DNA from: CAYPPG01 sp964412555 | GTDB taxonomy: Bacteria; Hinthialibacterota; Hinthialibacteria; Hinthialibacterales; Hinthialibacteraceae | Direction: 5' to 3' | DNA length: 64,000 bases | NCBI GenBank assembly: GCA_964412555.1 | Contig: CAYPPG010000026.1 | Span: 1 to 64,000 of the forward strand | Program-made: the position numbers and the translations under genes | Notes under the pieces: model-generated | Told to the model about the DNA's origin: nothing | The model's database searches: none | What the model saw: the letters and a program-made list of their open reading frames with translations, nothing else | Part shown: in pieces, positions 34,240 to 42,101 of the stretch | Layout of the letters: every line of letters starts with the position of its first letter | Numbering within the stretch: the stretch's first letter is position 1

Positions 34240-34638
34240 ATGGTATTTGAATTCACCACAAATTTTGTCTTGTTTTTTTTAGGTTTGGGATTGTTCGCTG
34301 GGATTTTCAGCGCGACTTTTGGAGTAGGCAGTGGCATCGTTGTCGTTCCGTTGTTGACATTGATGGCCTCCATGCCCCAAAAGGAGGCACAGGGAACCGC
34401 GTTGGTGGTGATGATTCCAATGGCGCTGATGGGCGCTTTTCGTTATTACATCAATCCGGAAATTCCATTGGATTGGAAAGTGATTCTTTTACTGTCAATT
34501 ACCTGTGTCATTGGCGCAAATATCGGGGCTTCAATCGCGGGTTATTTATCGAATCGGACACTCCAGTTCGGATTTTCGGTCGTTCTTTTACTGGCGGCAG
34601 CGCGTATGTTTCTTACGGCTCTGAAAACGGGTAATTAA
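34240..34638 (+). CDS. Half-size TauE/SafE-family membrane protein
   Basis: 132 residues from the ATG at 34240, after AAGGAG. Four membrane helices with the family pattern LGLFAGIFSATFGVGSGIVVVP near the N-terminus and VIGANIGASIAGYLS. Full-length TauE/SafE proteins have two such four-helix repeats; this is one repeat, as in many small family members that probably dimerise. The family exports or imports sulfite, sulfoacetate and similar sulfur anions. Its place at the end of an oxyanion and sulfur-carrier operon fits sulfur handling. It starts 20 bases after the ThiF-like gene. Confidence 0.8.
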   Translation: MVFEFTTNFVLFFLGLGLFAGIFSATFGVGSGIVVVPLLTLMASMPQKEAQGTALVVMIPMALMGAFRYYINPEIPLDWKVILLLSITCVIGANIGASIAGYLSNRTLQFGFSVVLLLAAARMFLTALKTGN

Positions 34639-34653
34639 ATCTAAGAGATCACC

Positions 34654-35877
34654 ATGAAACCATTTGCTCGAATCGCGATTTCACTTCTTATTTTCAGTGT
34701 ATTCCAATCGGTGGCGGAAAGTTGCCGGTACAATGTTCGGGATGCCGGTTTTGTCGATCTCAATGACGCTCATTATTCTTTGTATTTTTATCACGACAAG
34801 AATATATCCACTGAGCAGGTGGAAACGTTTCGGCAAATCTCATTTGCGGCACTCCTCGATTCCAATATCGAAGTCGAGTTGATCGATATCGAAGAAGGGG
34901 AAGAACGTTCCTCTTCGGTTTATCCAGGAATGAAGGAAGTACAATCCTATCCAGCCGCTGTTCTGGTTTCACCGGAAAAGAAATCGACGCTCATCCCCTT
35001 TCTCACGGAAGCCGATACTTTTCAAGAATCGGTATGGTCATCCATGAACATAGTTGTGTCATCGCCGGTGCGAGAGGAAATCAAGAGCAACATCATTCAA
35101 GCATATGGGGTTGTACTTTTGATCCATGGAAAGGACAACGATGAAAACCAAAAGGCTCATAACGCTGTTTCTACGGCTATCGAGGAAATCGCAAAAGTGA
35201 TGAGCCGGATGCCGAAACCTCTCGAATATCCCCCCCATATGATCGAAATCTCTCAAGATCAATTCCCTCAAGAAAAAATATTACTGTGGAGTCTTGGACT
35301 CGATAGTCAAAACATCCAGGATCCCCATGTCGCAGTGCTTCACGGCCGGGGCAGACAGATTGGCCCAGTTCTCAAAGGTCACGAAATAACAAGAAACAGC
35401 GTGTATCATACTCTCTCTGTGATCGGCCAATCCTGTGAATGCGGTTTGGATCGCCAATGGATGCAGGGAACCATGCTGCCATTGATCTGGGGACAAAAAG
35501 AACAGGCGAAAGTCGTTGACGCACTCGGCTTCGATGCGGAAAGTCCCGGAGTCAAGATGGAAATCAGCCAAATCCTCTCGATGGGTTCTTCCCGCCCGCT
35601 CTTCGGACAGACAGCAAATTCTATGGGCAATATTCTTGACGGCTATAGTGAAATCACGTTGGATTTCGGTGAGCAAGCCGAGAGTACCGATGTCAATACA
35701 ACAATTCAAACCACCTCTGTTTCCCTAGACTCCCCTTTGCAGAATGAACCGAAGCCGGAGGTCCCTCACCCATCCACCACTGTGGTTCAAAGTGTAATTT
35801 ATGTTATGATTGTTTTGTTTGCGTTCGTTCTTGCCGGAAGCGGGTGGATTTGGCTTCGCAGCCGACGAACGCAATGA
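34654..35877 (+). CDS. Exported protein with C-terminal membrane anchor, unknown function
   Basis: 407 residues. A signal sequence (RIAISLLIFSVFQSVA, 5-20) is followed by ESCRYNVRDAGFVDL, a motif I associate with uncharacterised exported proteins of planctomycete-like bacteria. Midway lies QSCECGLDRQWMQG. A low-complexity T/P-rich linker (about 345-380) precedes a single C-terminal helix (VIYVMIVLFAFVLAGSGWIWL) and a basic tail. The layout is a periplasmic domain tethered at its C-terminus. It starts 15 bases after the TauE stop, so it is likely to be in the same operon. I cannot assign a function; the Cys pairs suggest redox or metal binding. Confidence 0.6.
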   Translation: MKPFARIAISLLIFSVFQSVAESCRYNVRDAGFVDLNDAHYSLYFYHDKNISTEQVETFRQISFAALLDSNIEVELIDIEEGEERSSSVYPGMKEVQSYPAAVLVSPEKKSTLIPFLTEADTFQESVWSSMNIVVSSPVREEIKSNIIQAYGVVLLIHGKDNDENQKAHNAVSTAIEEIAKVMSRMPKPLEYPPHMIEISQDQFPQEKILLWSLGLDSQNIQDPHVAVLHGRGRQIGPVLKGHEITRNSVYHTLSVIGQSCECGLDRQWMQGTMLPLIWGQKEQAKVVDALGFDAESPGVKMEISQILSMGSSRPLFGQTANSMGNILDGYSEITLDFGEQAESTDVNTTIQTTSVSLDSPLQNEPKPEVPHPSTTVVQSVIYVMIVLFAFVLAGSGWIWLRSRRTQ

Positions 35878-35948
35878 TTTTCAAATTTGCAGAAAAAATC
35901 GCGTCAGAGTGGATTAGGAAAAACATAGAAATATTCGCATTAAAAAAT

Positions 35949-35970
35949 GCGGGCAGGATGCCCGCGCTCC
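35949..35970. repeat. GCGGGCAGGATGCCCGC palindrome
   Basis: Single copy, followed by GCTCC, in the 126-base gap before the exported methyltransferase gene. Same family as 11711-11772 and 50352-50373. Confidence 0.7.
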
Positions 35971-36003
35971 CAGTGTCCTGTTTTTTGAAAGAAAGGAATC
36001 TCC

Positions 36004-36741
36004 ATGAAGTATTCATCGTTGTTTGTCCTGTTTAGTCTAATTGCCAGTATCCCTGTTGTTTCCGAACCGTTAACCGTTCCATCGTATGATGAATACACAC
36101 AAGAGAGGGCAGACCGATTCTGGAATACCGCGACCAACGGCGCTCTTGCGCCGGTTTATGCTCCGTTGGCCGAATGGCTGGTACAAGAATTTCAATTGAA
36201 AGAACAGAAAGGAATTGGAATTGACCTAGGTGGAGGGCCTGGCATCGTCAGCACTGAACTCGCCAAACGGACCGATTCTCTGTTTTGGATCAATGCGGAT
36301 ATCAATACATTTTTTATTCCCTATGTTCATCGATATGCAGAGAAGGCAGGTGTCGCTCATCGAGTCAGCGCCGTATTCGCCGGCGCCCAGGCGCTTCCTT
36401 TCCGGGATGAGTATGCCGTTATCATTGTTTCCCGCGGTTCGTTTCCTTTTTGGGAAAATCAACAGCTGGCTTTTGCGGAAATTTATCGCGTGTTGAAACC
36501 AGGTGGAATAGCATGTATAGGAAGAGGGCTTTCCGAAAATTTACCGGTGGAAACAGCCCGTAAGGTTCGTACGAAACAAAAAGGCGGCCCGGAGTATAAT
36601 ATGCAGGAAACAGAAGAAAAACTCCGAGGATTCATGAAGGAACTTGGAATCACAACCTATCAGATTCACAAACCTCAGCCACCGAACAGTGAAGGGATCA
36701 ATTACGGGATTTGGATCGAATTTCATAAAAAGAAACAGTAA
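36004..36741 (+). CDS. Methyltransferase-fold protein with an N-terminal signal peptide
   Basis: 245 residues. GAAAGGAA precedes the ATG. Residues 1-20 form a typical Sec signal (YSSLFVLFSLIASIPVVSE). The rest is a class I Rossmann methyltransferase: motif I IGIDLGGGPGIVSTELAK (about 70-87), an acidic motif II region (INADIN), motif IV-like AVIIVSRGSFPF and LKPGGIACIGRG. SAM-dependent methyltransferases normally act in the cytoplasm, so an exported one raises the question of the SAM source. The signal may instead be an uncleaved anchor. It is preceded by a palindrome and followed after 37 bases by a SYLF-domain gene. Confidence 0.78.
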   Translation: MKYSSLFVLFSLIASIPVVSEPLTVPSYDEYTQERADRFWNTATNGALAPVYAPLAEWLVQEFQLKEQKGIGIDLGGGPGIVSTELAKRTDSLFWINADINTFFIPYVHRYAEKAGVAHRVSAVFAGAQALPFRDEYAVIIVSRGSFPFWENQQLAFAEIYRVLKPGGIACIGRGLSENLPVETARKVRTKQKGGPEYNMQETEEKLRGFMKELGITTYQIHKPQPPNSEGINYGIWIEFHKKKQ

Positions 36742-36778
36742 TATTCATAAGTTGCATATTGATTGGAAAGGAGAAATC

Positions 36779-37450
36779 ATGGGAAAAAGAGAACAGGTAT
36801 TGATCTTTGTCACCGTTCTTGCAGCCTTGTCGCTATACACACCTTGTCTATCTCATTCCAAAGGTTTACAGGATGATATCGGCCAAGCGGTTACGATTTT
36901 AGAAAGATTTCAAGAGATTCCTGAGCAATCAATCCCACCTGCGATCGTTAAAAATGCACGCGGCTTGGCGATCCTGACCGTCATGAAAGGCGGTTTTATC
37001 TTCAGTGGACGTGTAGGCAAAGGAATCGTAATCGCTCGCATCAAAGAGGGTTGGAGCGGCCCTTCCGCGATTGGGACGGGTGGAATCGGATTCGGTTTGC
37101 AAATCGGGGGACAGGTTTCGGAATTCGTGATCGTGCTCAATACGGATGAAGCGGTAAAGGCTTTTGCGCAAAAAGGAAACGTTGCGCTGGGAAGCGACCT
37201 CAGCGTTTCCGCCGGGCCGGTAGGACGGTCACTCTCAGCCGACGTAGCCCCTATGGCGGCAGTCTATTCGTACAGCCGCAGTCAGGGTCTCTTCGCGGGA
37301 ATATCTTTGGAAGGCACCGTCATTGCCACACGAACCAAAGAAAATACCCAATATTACGGGAAGAAAGTGGATCCCGAAGATATTTTATCGGGGAAAGTGA
37401 AACCACCTAAAAGCGCAGAGCAACTGGATAAAGTTCTCAAGGAATTCTGA
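36779..37450 (+). CDS. Exported SYLF (Ysc84-like) lipid-binding protein
   Basis: 223 residues from the ATG at 36779, set by AAAGGAGAA; an upstream in-frame ATG at 36644 lies inside the previous gene. Signal sequence VLIFVTVLAALSLYTPCLS. The SYLF core is clear: IPPAIVKNARGLAILTVMKGGFIFSG, GIVIARIKEGWSGPSAIGTGG, and the late SYSRSQGLFAGISLEGTVI. The domain binds phosphoinositides and actin-like surfaces in eukaryotes; in bacteria it is periplasmic, with undefined function. It probably shares a transcript with the preceding methyltransferase-fold gene. Confidence 0.88.
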   Translation: MGKREQVLIFVTVLAALSLYTPCLSHSKGLQDDIGQAVTILERFQEIPEQSIPPAIVKNARGLAILTVMKGGFIFSGRVGKGIVIARIKEGWSGPSAIGTGGIGFGLQIGGQVSEFVIVLNTDEAVKAFAQKGNVALGSDLSVSAGPVGRSLSADVAPMAAVYSYSRSQGLFAGISLEGTVIATRTKENTQYYGKKVDPEDILSGKVKPPKSAEQLDKVLKEF

Positions 37451-37472
37451 TATTCGTCATAATATTTATTAT

Positions 37473-37662
37473 CTCACCTTACGCACGAGTGTGAAAAACA
37501 AAAAAGGGTAGTCAGGGCAAGACGTCAGGTCTGCCCTGGCGGAATCGTTCTCGTAGGGGCGGTTCGCGAACCGCCCCTACCGGCAAGGGTAGACTTCGCT
37601 TACCCTTGCTACCCATACTGCTACGACGGAAGCAGGCTGATTCCAATAGTGCGTAAGGTGAG
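37473..37662. mobile_element. 190-bp MITE-like element with terminal inverted repeats
   Basis: Perfect 14-bp terminal inverted repeats CTCACCTTACGCAC (37473-37486) and GTGCGTAAGGTGAG (37649-37662) are flanked by an identical 7-bp TTATTAT on both sides (37466-37472 and 37663-37669), as expected for a target duplication. There is no coding sequence inside. The interior carries other genome repeats: AGGGCAAGACGTCAGGTCTG (37513 on), a perfect palindrome made of GTAGGGGCGGTTCG and CGAACCGCCCCTAC (about 37555-37582), and GGGTAGACTTCGCTTACCC. It appears to be a non-autonomous transposon remnant. Confidence 0.75.
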
Positions 37663-37721
37663 TTATTATTTTAGTGGAAGAACAAACCTCGTGTCATCAT
37701 TGCAAGGGAGGAATGACGATT

Positions 37722-38918
37722 ATGAACTCAAGGTGGAATCGACGGTCTTTTCTTAGAACAAGCGGAGTGTTAGCAGGAATGTTTTCCATGCAGCAAAGCA
37801 ATTTTGTGATTGGATCAACAAAAAAGACGTATCGAGCGGCAGTCATTGGCCGGACCGGCGGTGGAGATTATGGTCACGGTTTGGATACGATTTTCAACGG
37901 CCTGGATAACGTTACCGTCGTAGCAGTCGCCGATGAAAATCCGGAAGGCTTGAAACGCGCGGCGGAACGCAGTGGAGCGAAACAGACCTATCCCGATTTT
38001 CATGAAATGCTGGAAAAGGAAAACCCGGATTTGGTCAGTATCGCGCCGCGCCAGCCGAATTGTCATCGCGAGATGGCACTGGCCGCGATCGAGACCGGCG
38101 CTCATATTTACATGGAAAAACCCATTACCGAAACACCGCAAGAAGCGGACGATATTCTGAACGCCGCCAAGGAAAAAGGAGTGAAAATCAGCGTTGCACA
38201 CACGAAACGGTATATGGACCAATTCTTACTGATGAAAAAATTGATCGATACCGGTTATCTCGGCGATATTTTGGAAGTGCGCTTTCAAGGGAAGCAGGAC
38301 CGCCGGGTGGGTGGTGAGGATTTGATCGTTCTGGGAACGCATGACATGGACATGATGCGCCTCTTCTTCGGTGATCCCCGCTGGTGTTTTGCAACCGTGA
38401 TGGCGAATGGGCAAGACATTACCGCTGACGACGTTCATCAAGGCTATGAACCGTATACCGTAGCGGGAGATACCATCCACGCCGACTATCAATTCGATAA
38501 CAACCTTCAATGCCGTTGGTCATCCGTAAAAGGCAGCGGTGACTGGAACACTAATTATGAGCACAAAGGCAAGCGAATTTCCAAGTGGGGATTCGATATC
38601 TTCGGCTCCAAACGGGTATTGGCGCATCAGGAAAGCATCGGCACATTCGTCCAGGATTTTCCTTTTTTAGCAACCGGAGATTCGGACATTCAATGGAAGC
38701 CGATCGAAACAATTACGTCTGTCGAGAAGGAAGATCATTTACGGCACCCCATCGTGAATTTGATTTACGCCATTGAAAAGGATGAAAAGCCACGATGCAG
38801 CGGAGAAGATGCCCGATGGGCAATTGAAATGGTCAATGCCGTGTATTGGGCGCAGTTAAAGAAGGCACGAGTCGATTTCCCATTGGAGAAGCGGGGGCAT
38901 CCGTTGAAGAGTTTGTAA
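37722..38918 (+). CDS. Gfo/Idh/MocA-family oxidoreductase with Tat signal (1)
   Basis: 398 residues from the ATG at 37722, 9 bases after AGGGAGGA; ATGs at 37713 and 37674 are less well placed. The N-terminus RRSFLRTSGVLAG is a twin-arginine signal. The NAD(P)-binding domain begins RAAVIGRTGGGDYGHG and includes VVAVADENPEG and the family EKP motif (YMEKPITETP). The C-terminal alpha/beta domain contains GTHDMDMMRLFFGDP. Exported members, possibly with a tightly held cofactor, oxidise or reduce sugars and glycosides in the periplasm. It stands between a MITE and a 173-bp repeat, with no operon partner. Confidence 0.85.
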   Translation: MNSRWNRRSFLRTSGVLAGMFSMQQSNFVIGSTKKTYRAAVIGRTGGGDYGHGLDTIFNGLDNVTVVAVADENPEGLKRAAERSGAKQTYPDFHEMLEKENPDLVSIAPRQPNCHREMALAAIETGAHIYMEKPITETPQEADDILNAAKEKGVKISVAHTKRYMDQFLLMKKLIDTGYLGDILEVRFQGKQDRRVGGEDLIVLGTHDMDMMRLFFGDPRWCFATVMANGQDITADDVHQGYEPYTVAGDTIHADYQFDNNLQCRWSSVKGSGDWNTNYEHKGKRISKWGFDIFGSKRVLAHQESIGTFVQDFPFLATGDSDIQWKPIETITSVEKEDHLRHPIVNLIYAIEKDEKPRCSGEDARWAIEMVNAVYWAQLKKARVDFPLEKRGHPLKSL

Positions 38919-38931
38919 AAGAAATGTATTC

Positions 38932-39104
38932 GTCAGAATCGGGATTGGCCGGGATGGGAGGATTTCTAGGATGAAATACATGAAAGTATTTCATCCCGAC
39001 TTGAGAAAACAATTATTGGTAGCAGAATACGTATCATTTTTTTGCATACCGAACAGCAAAACAAATCCTGTACATCCTTGAATCCTGGGTATCCTGATTC
39101 AGAC
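38932..39104. repeat. 173-bp inverted-end repeat (copy 1)
   Basis: The left end GTCAGAATCGGGATTGGCC and the right end (read on the other strand) GTCTGAATCAGGATACCCAG are imperfect inverted repeats about 40 bases long, made of GGATT/GGATG-like steps. The 173-bp unit recurs at 60413-60585 with the same length and ends; the middle differs. Both copies lie just upstream of an exported protein gene. Confidence 0.8.
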
Positions 39105-39132
39105 ACAATTTAAAAAAACGAAGGAGACACTT

Positions 39133-40281
39133 ATGAAAAATGAACGATTACTATTAAAAGTTTTATTGATTGCTTTTCTTTCTGTTTCTACCAATCTGGG
39201 ATTCAGTGATATCCCATCCTTTCAATATCACAAAATCGCCGAAGTCGGCCGCAGTATGGGGCAAACCTCCCTTGTCGATATCGACAAGGACGGTGACCTG
39301 GATTGGGTTGTGGGGCAATCGGGTAAGATGTGGTGGTTCGAATATCGATCTCCGGATAACTGGATTCAACATGATATGGGCGAGGGCGCCAAAACCGATG
39401 TCGGCGGCTGCGCGTTCGATATCGATGGAGACGGCTGGATCGATCAAGTATCCGGCACAGCCTGGTACCGCAATACCGGTAAGCCGCGCACGGAACGATT
39501 CGAAAAATACGATAACGGAGCGATTGAATGCCACGACAACGTGGCCGCCGATATCGACGGAGACGGCAAGTTGGATGTAGTCGCCTGCAGCGACGACAAA
39601 GCACACGTCCTGCTCGTTTGGTATTCGATTCCCGAGAATCCTAAAGAAAAATGGATTGAACACAAAGTGGGGAAAGGCATTCACGGCGGCGTATCACCAG
39701 AGGGAACGGGCGACTTGGACGGCGACGGCGATACCGACATCGTTCGCGGCGATGCCTGGTTCGAAAACCTGAATGGAAAAGGAACCGAGTGGAAAGAACA
39801 TCCTGTTTTGATACCGCCCGGCGGGAATCGCCCGGATCGCTATGGCTTGGCTCTCAAAACGTGGGTATACGATATGGATCGGGACGGCGATCCGGATATC
39901 GTGGAAGCGGAAGCCGATGCGGTCGATGGCCGGGTGTTTTGGTTTGAAAACCAAAACGGCGGGAAAAAATGGAATTGCCATCTGATCTCCGGTAATCACA
40001 CGAAACAAGATTTCCATTCCCTCTGTCTAGCGGATTTTGACAACGACGGCGACATGGATGTTTTTTCCGGTGGAGGCCCGTTATCTCAAACGGACTTCCA
40101 ATGTTTTATTTGGGAAAATATGGATGGTAAAGGCGGGCAATGGAAAGAACATGTTATTTTAACCGGCAAACGCTGCCACGAAGCGGTGGCCGCAGATGTG
40201 GACCAGGATGGCGACGTCGACATCTGCTCAAAACCCTGGCGAGGCAGTTTGCATTTTTATTTAGAAAATAAGATGAAATAA
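39133..40281 (+). CDS. Exported FG-GAP/VCBS-repeat protein
   Basis: 382 residues. GAAGGAGA precedes the ATG. Signal sequence LLLKVLLIAFLSVSTNLGFS. At least seven D-x-D-x-D-G-x-x-D calcium loops (DIDKDGDLD, DIDGDGWID, DIDGDGKLD, DLDGDGDTD, DMDRDGDPD, DFDNDGDMD, DVDQDGDVD) sit between blades with W-F-E-N motifs (WFEYRSPDNW, WFENLNGKG, WFENQNGGKKW), the seven-bladed integrin-type propeller. Such proteins bind polysaccharide or mediate contact outside the cell. It may go with the oxidoreductase upstream, but the 173-bp repeat lies between them. Confidence 0.88.
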   Translation: MKNERLLLKVLLIAFLSVSTNLGFSDIPSFQYHKIAEVGRSMGQTSLVDIDKDGDLDWVVGQSGKMWWFEYRSPDNWIQHDMGEGAKTDVGGCAFDIDGDGWIDQVSGTAWYRNTGKPRTERFEKYDNGAIECHDNVAADIDGDGKLDVVACSDDKAHVLLVWYSIPENPKEKWIEHKVGKGIHGGVSPEGTGDLDGDGDTDIVRGDAWFENLNGKGTEWKEHPVLIPPGGNRPDRYGLALKTWVYDMDRDGDPDIVEAEADAVDGRVFWFENQNGGKKWNCHLISGNHTKQDFHSLCLADFDNDGDMDVFSGGGPLSQTDFQCFIWENMDGKGGQWKEHVILTGKRCHEAVAADVDQDGDVDICSKPWRGSLHFYLENKMK

Positions 40282-40286
40282 GAGTA

Positions 40287-40512
40287 AGCCTCCACCCTGA
40301 AGGGGTGGTAGATGATAGCCAGTGGGCAACGCCCCTGGAAATGTGTACCAAGATGTAAACCTCACCCTGAAAGGGGTGACAGAAGACTGCTAGAGTGTAG
40401 ACCTTTTTTTTCTGACACCCTTTCAGGGTGGAATTTCACGATTACCGGCCTTTACCAGGGGCGTTGCCCGCTGGTTGTCTTCTTTGAACCCGTTGGGGTA
40501 TGGTTCCTGCTT
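40287..40512. repeat. Composite palindromic repeat (copy 1)
   Basis: Inverted arms GCCAGTGGGCAACGCCCCTGG (40318-40338) and CCAGGGGCGTTGCCCGCTGG (40455-40474) enclose a second inverted pair built on CACCCTGAAAGGGGTGACAG and CTGACACCCTTTCAGGGTGG. AACCCGTTGGGGTATGG follows at the right. The same composite recurs at 62340-62815. Confidence 0.8.
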
Positions 40513-40556
40513 TTGCCGGTATACTTTTGATGGATCAGTACATGCAATCCTTTCTT

Positions 40557-41033
40557 TCATTCCCCCAAAAAAAACTCCCCTGTATACCGATTCTGATAAT
40601 CCTCCAACACCTGCCGATGGACAGGAACCATCTCTTCGGGCAATTGATCAAATGCAAACCATCTCACTTCATGGCCTTCGACTCCGTCCACTTGCGGTTC
40701 CCCTTCCCATTCCGTCACGAGAAACGCCATCGCAAAAGGCTGAATTTGATCCCCGTTTGGATAGGAAAACTGCTGCTTTTTCCCGGAATAAAGCGCCATG
40801 GGTTCTGCGGAGATTACCGTTAATGATGTCTCTTCCATCACTTCCCGTTTCAACGTATCCATGACAGTTTCTCCGATTTCCACGGCTCCGGCGGGTAATC
40901 CCCAAATATTCATATCCGTCCGCTTTTGAAGAAGTACCTGATCGAGATCATTCAAGAGAATCGCGCGAATCCCGGGCAGGAAAATGCGCGTGTTCCCGAC
41001 CATTTTTCGGATGGTTTTGATGTAATTATCCAT
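40557..41033 (-). CDS. Nudix hydrolase
   Basis: 158 residues. Nudix box GAVEIGETVMDTLKREVMEE (about 49-68) fits G-x5-E-x7-R-E-V-x-E-E, with Thr-Ser replacing the usual Thr-Gly after it. A beta sandwich with WGLPAGAVE and VDGVEGHEVRWFAFDQLPE completes the fold. These enzymes hydrolyse nucleoside diphosphates linked to other groups. AAGGGA precedes the ATG, which is 7 bases after the stop of the esterase gene, so both form an operon. The substrate is unknown. Confidence 0.88.
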   Translation of the reverse strand: MDNYIKTIRKMVGNTRIFLPGIRAILLNDLDQVLLQKRTDMNIWGLPAGAVEIGETVMDTLKREVMEETSLTVISAEPMALYSGKKQQFSYPNGDQIQPFAMAFLVTEWEGEPQVDGVEGHEVRWFAFDQLPEEMVPVHRQVLEDYQNRYTGEFFLGE

Positions 41034-41040
41034 AAGTCCC

Positions 41041-41937
41041 TTATTGTTTCAATTTCTGAATGAAGAAATCTTCTCGCGACACATAATCCGTTTTCATACC
41101 AGGATAAACAAGATTCGCTTCCACGCCCAGTTCATCCATTTTCTCTTTCAGTTTGATGCCAAACATGACATGGTGGACTTTCCACCCTTGGGCTTTTTGG
41201 GGATCTTCGGGAATAGGATCATCCGGTGTCATACCATAACTCATATAGATCGGTGGATCATCACGAGAAATGAGAGACAGCGCGGAGATGTCATTAACGA
41301 GCGCTTTCATTTCTGCATCACTTTTTACCCCAAACACCTCTGTTAGATCGCGATGTGGCTTGTCATAACCAGGAATCCATTTCTTCCACCAATCGAAATC
41401 CATTGTTGTTTGTCCGCCGCTGGTTGCGATGCAGGTTAAACGGGTTGATTCCTTTTCAATAGGATCACTGCTATTTTGATTCACCATATCGTCATGAAAT
41501 CCCAGCCACATGCAGAGCTGCGCACCGGCCGAACCGCCGAACGCTCCGAAACGGGTTTTGTTGAAATTCCATTTTTTAGTGTGGGCGCGCAAGAACTGTA
41601 CGGCTCGCTTACAGTCTTGATGAGCCGTTGGAAGTGTATGTTCAGGTACAAGACGGTATTCAATCGCCGCTACGGAGATACCGGCTGCAAGGAACCGGTT
41701 TAATGATCGTGCACGAATACTGGATTTGCTCCCACCACGGAAACCGCCGCCATGAATATAGAGCACTACGGGAGTGGGGTGATCTGAATTGGCCAACCAG
41801 AGATCGAGTTTTTGGCGCTCATGTGGGCCATAGGAAACATCTTTATGAGTTGGTTCCGGTTGGTTCCGTTTTTGTCCATGACTGAGGGGGATTGTTATAA
41901 ATAGGATAAATACAAAGGTCCAAGCAAATCGGTTCAT
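41041..41937 (-). CDS. Exported alpha/beta-hydrolase (acetyl-esterase/BD-FAE-like)
   Basis: 298 residues; GGAGGTAAAG precedes the ATG. Signal FAWTFVFILFITIPLSHG. Oxyanion loop YIHGGGFRGGSKSS (about 60-73) and nucleophile elbow FGGSAGAQL (G-x-S-x-G) are the family marks; IEYRLVPEHTLPTAHQDCKRAV is typical of the acetyl-esterase/feruloyl-esterase group. An acid residue and a final His (near the C-terminus, VHHVMFG) are candidates for the triad. It probably removes acyl groups from plant polysaccharide outside the cytoplasm. It is co-transcribed with the Nudix gene downstream. Confidence 0.85.
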   Translation of the reverse strand: MNRFAWTFVFILFITIPLSHGQKRNQPEPTHKDVSYGPHERQKLDLWLANSDHPTPVVLYIHGGGFRGGSKSSIRARSLNRFLAAGISVAAIEYRLVPEHTLPTAHQDCKRAVQFLRAHTKKWNFNKTRFGAFGGSAGAQLCMWLGFHDDMVNQNSSDPIEKESTRLTCIATSGGQTTMDFDWWKKWIPGYDKPHRDLTEVFGVKSDAEMKALVNDISALSLISRDDPPIYMSYGMTPDDPIPEDPQKAQGWKVHHVMFGIKLKEKMDELGVEANLVYPGMKTDYVSREDFFIQKLKQ

Positions 41938-42101
41938 TTCTTTACCTCCGGGAAGAATACTTTATCATATTGGAAATTGTCGCAAAGTAAATCAATACAA
42001 TCAATATGCTGTTACCAGGCATTGAAATCTTCCTGTAAATATTGCATGATAAAACATATTCATTGATGCTTTTTTGATCAAAAAACAGAGAGGAAAGTGT
42101 T

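Noticed and set aside
39163..40017. Several minus-strand frames opposite the FG-GAP gene
   Set aside because: They are mirror translations of the repeated D-x-D-x-D-G codons.
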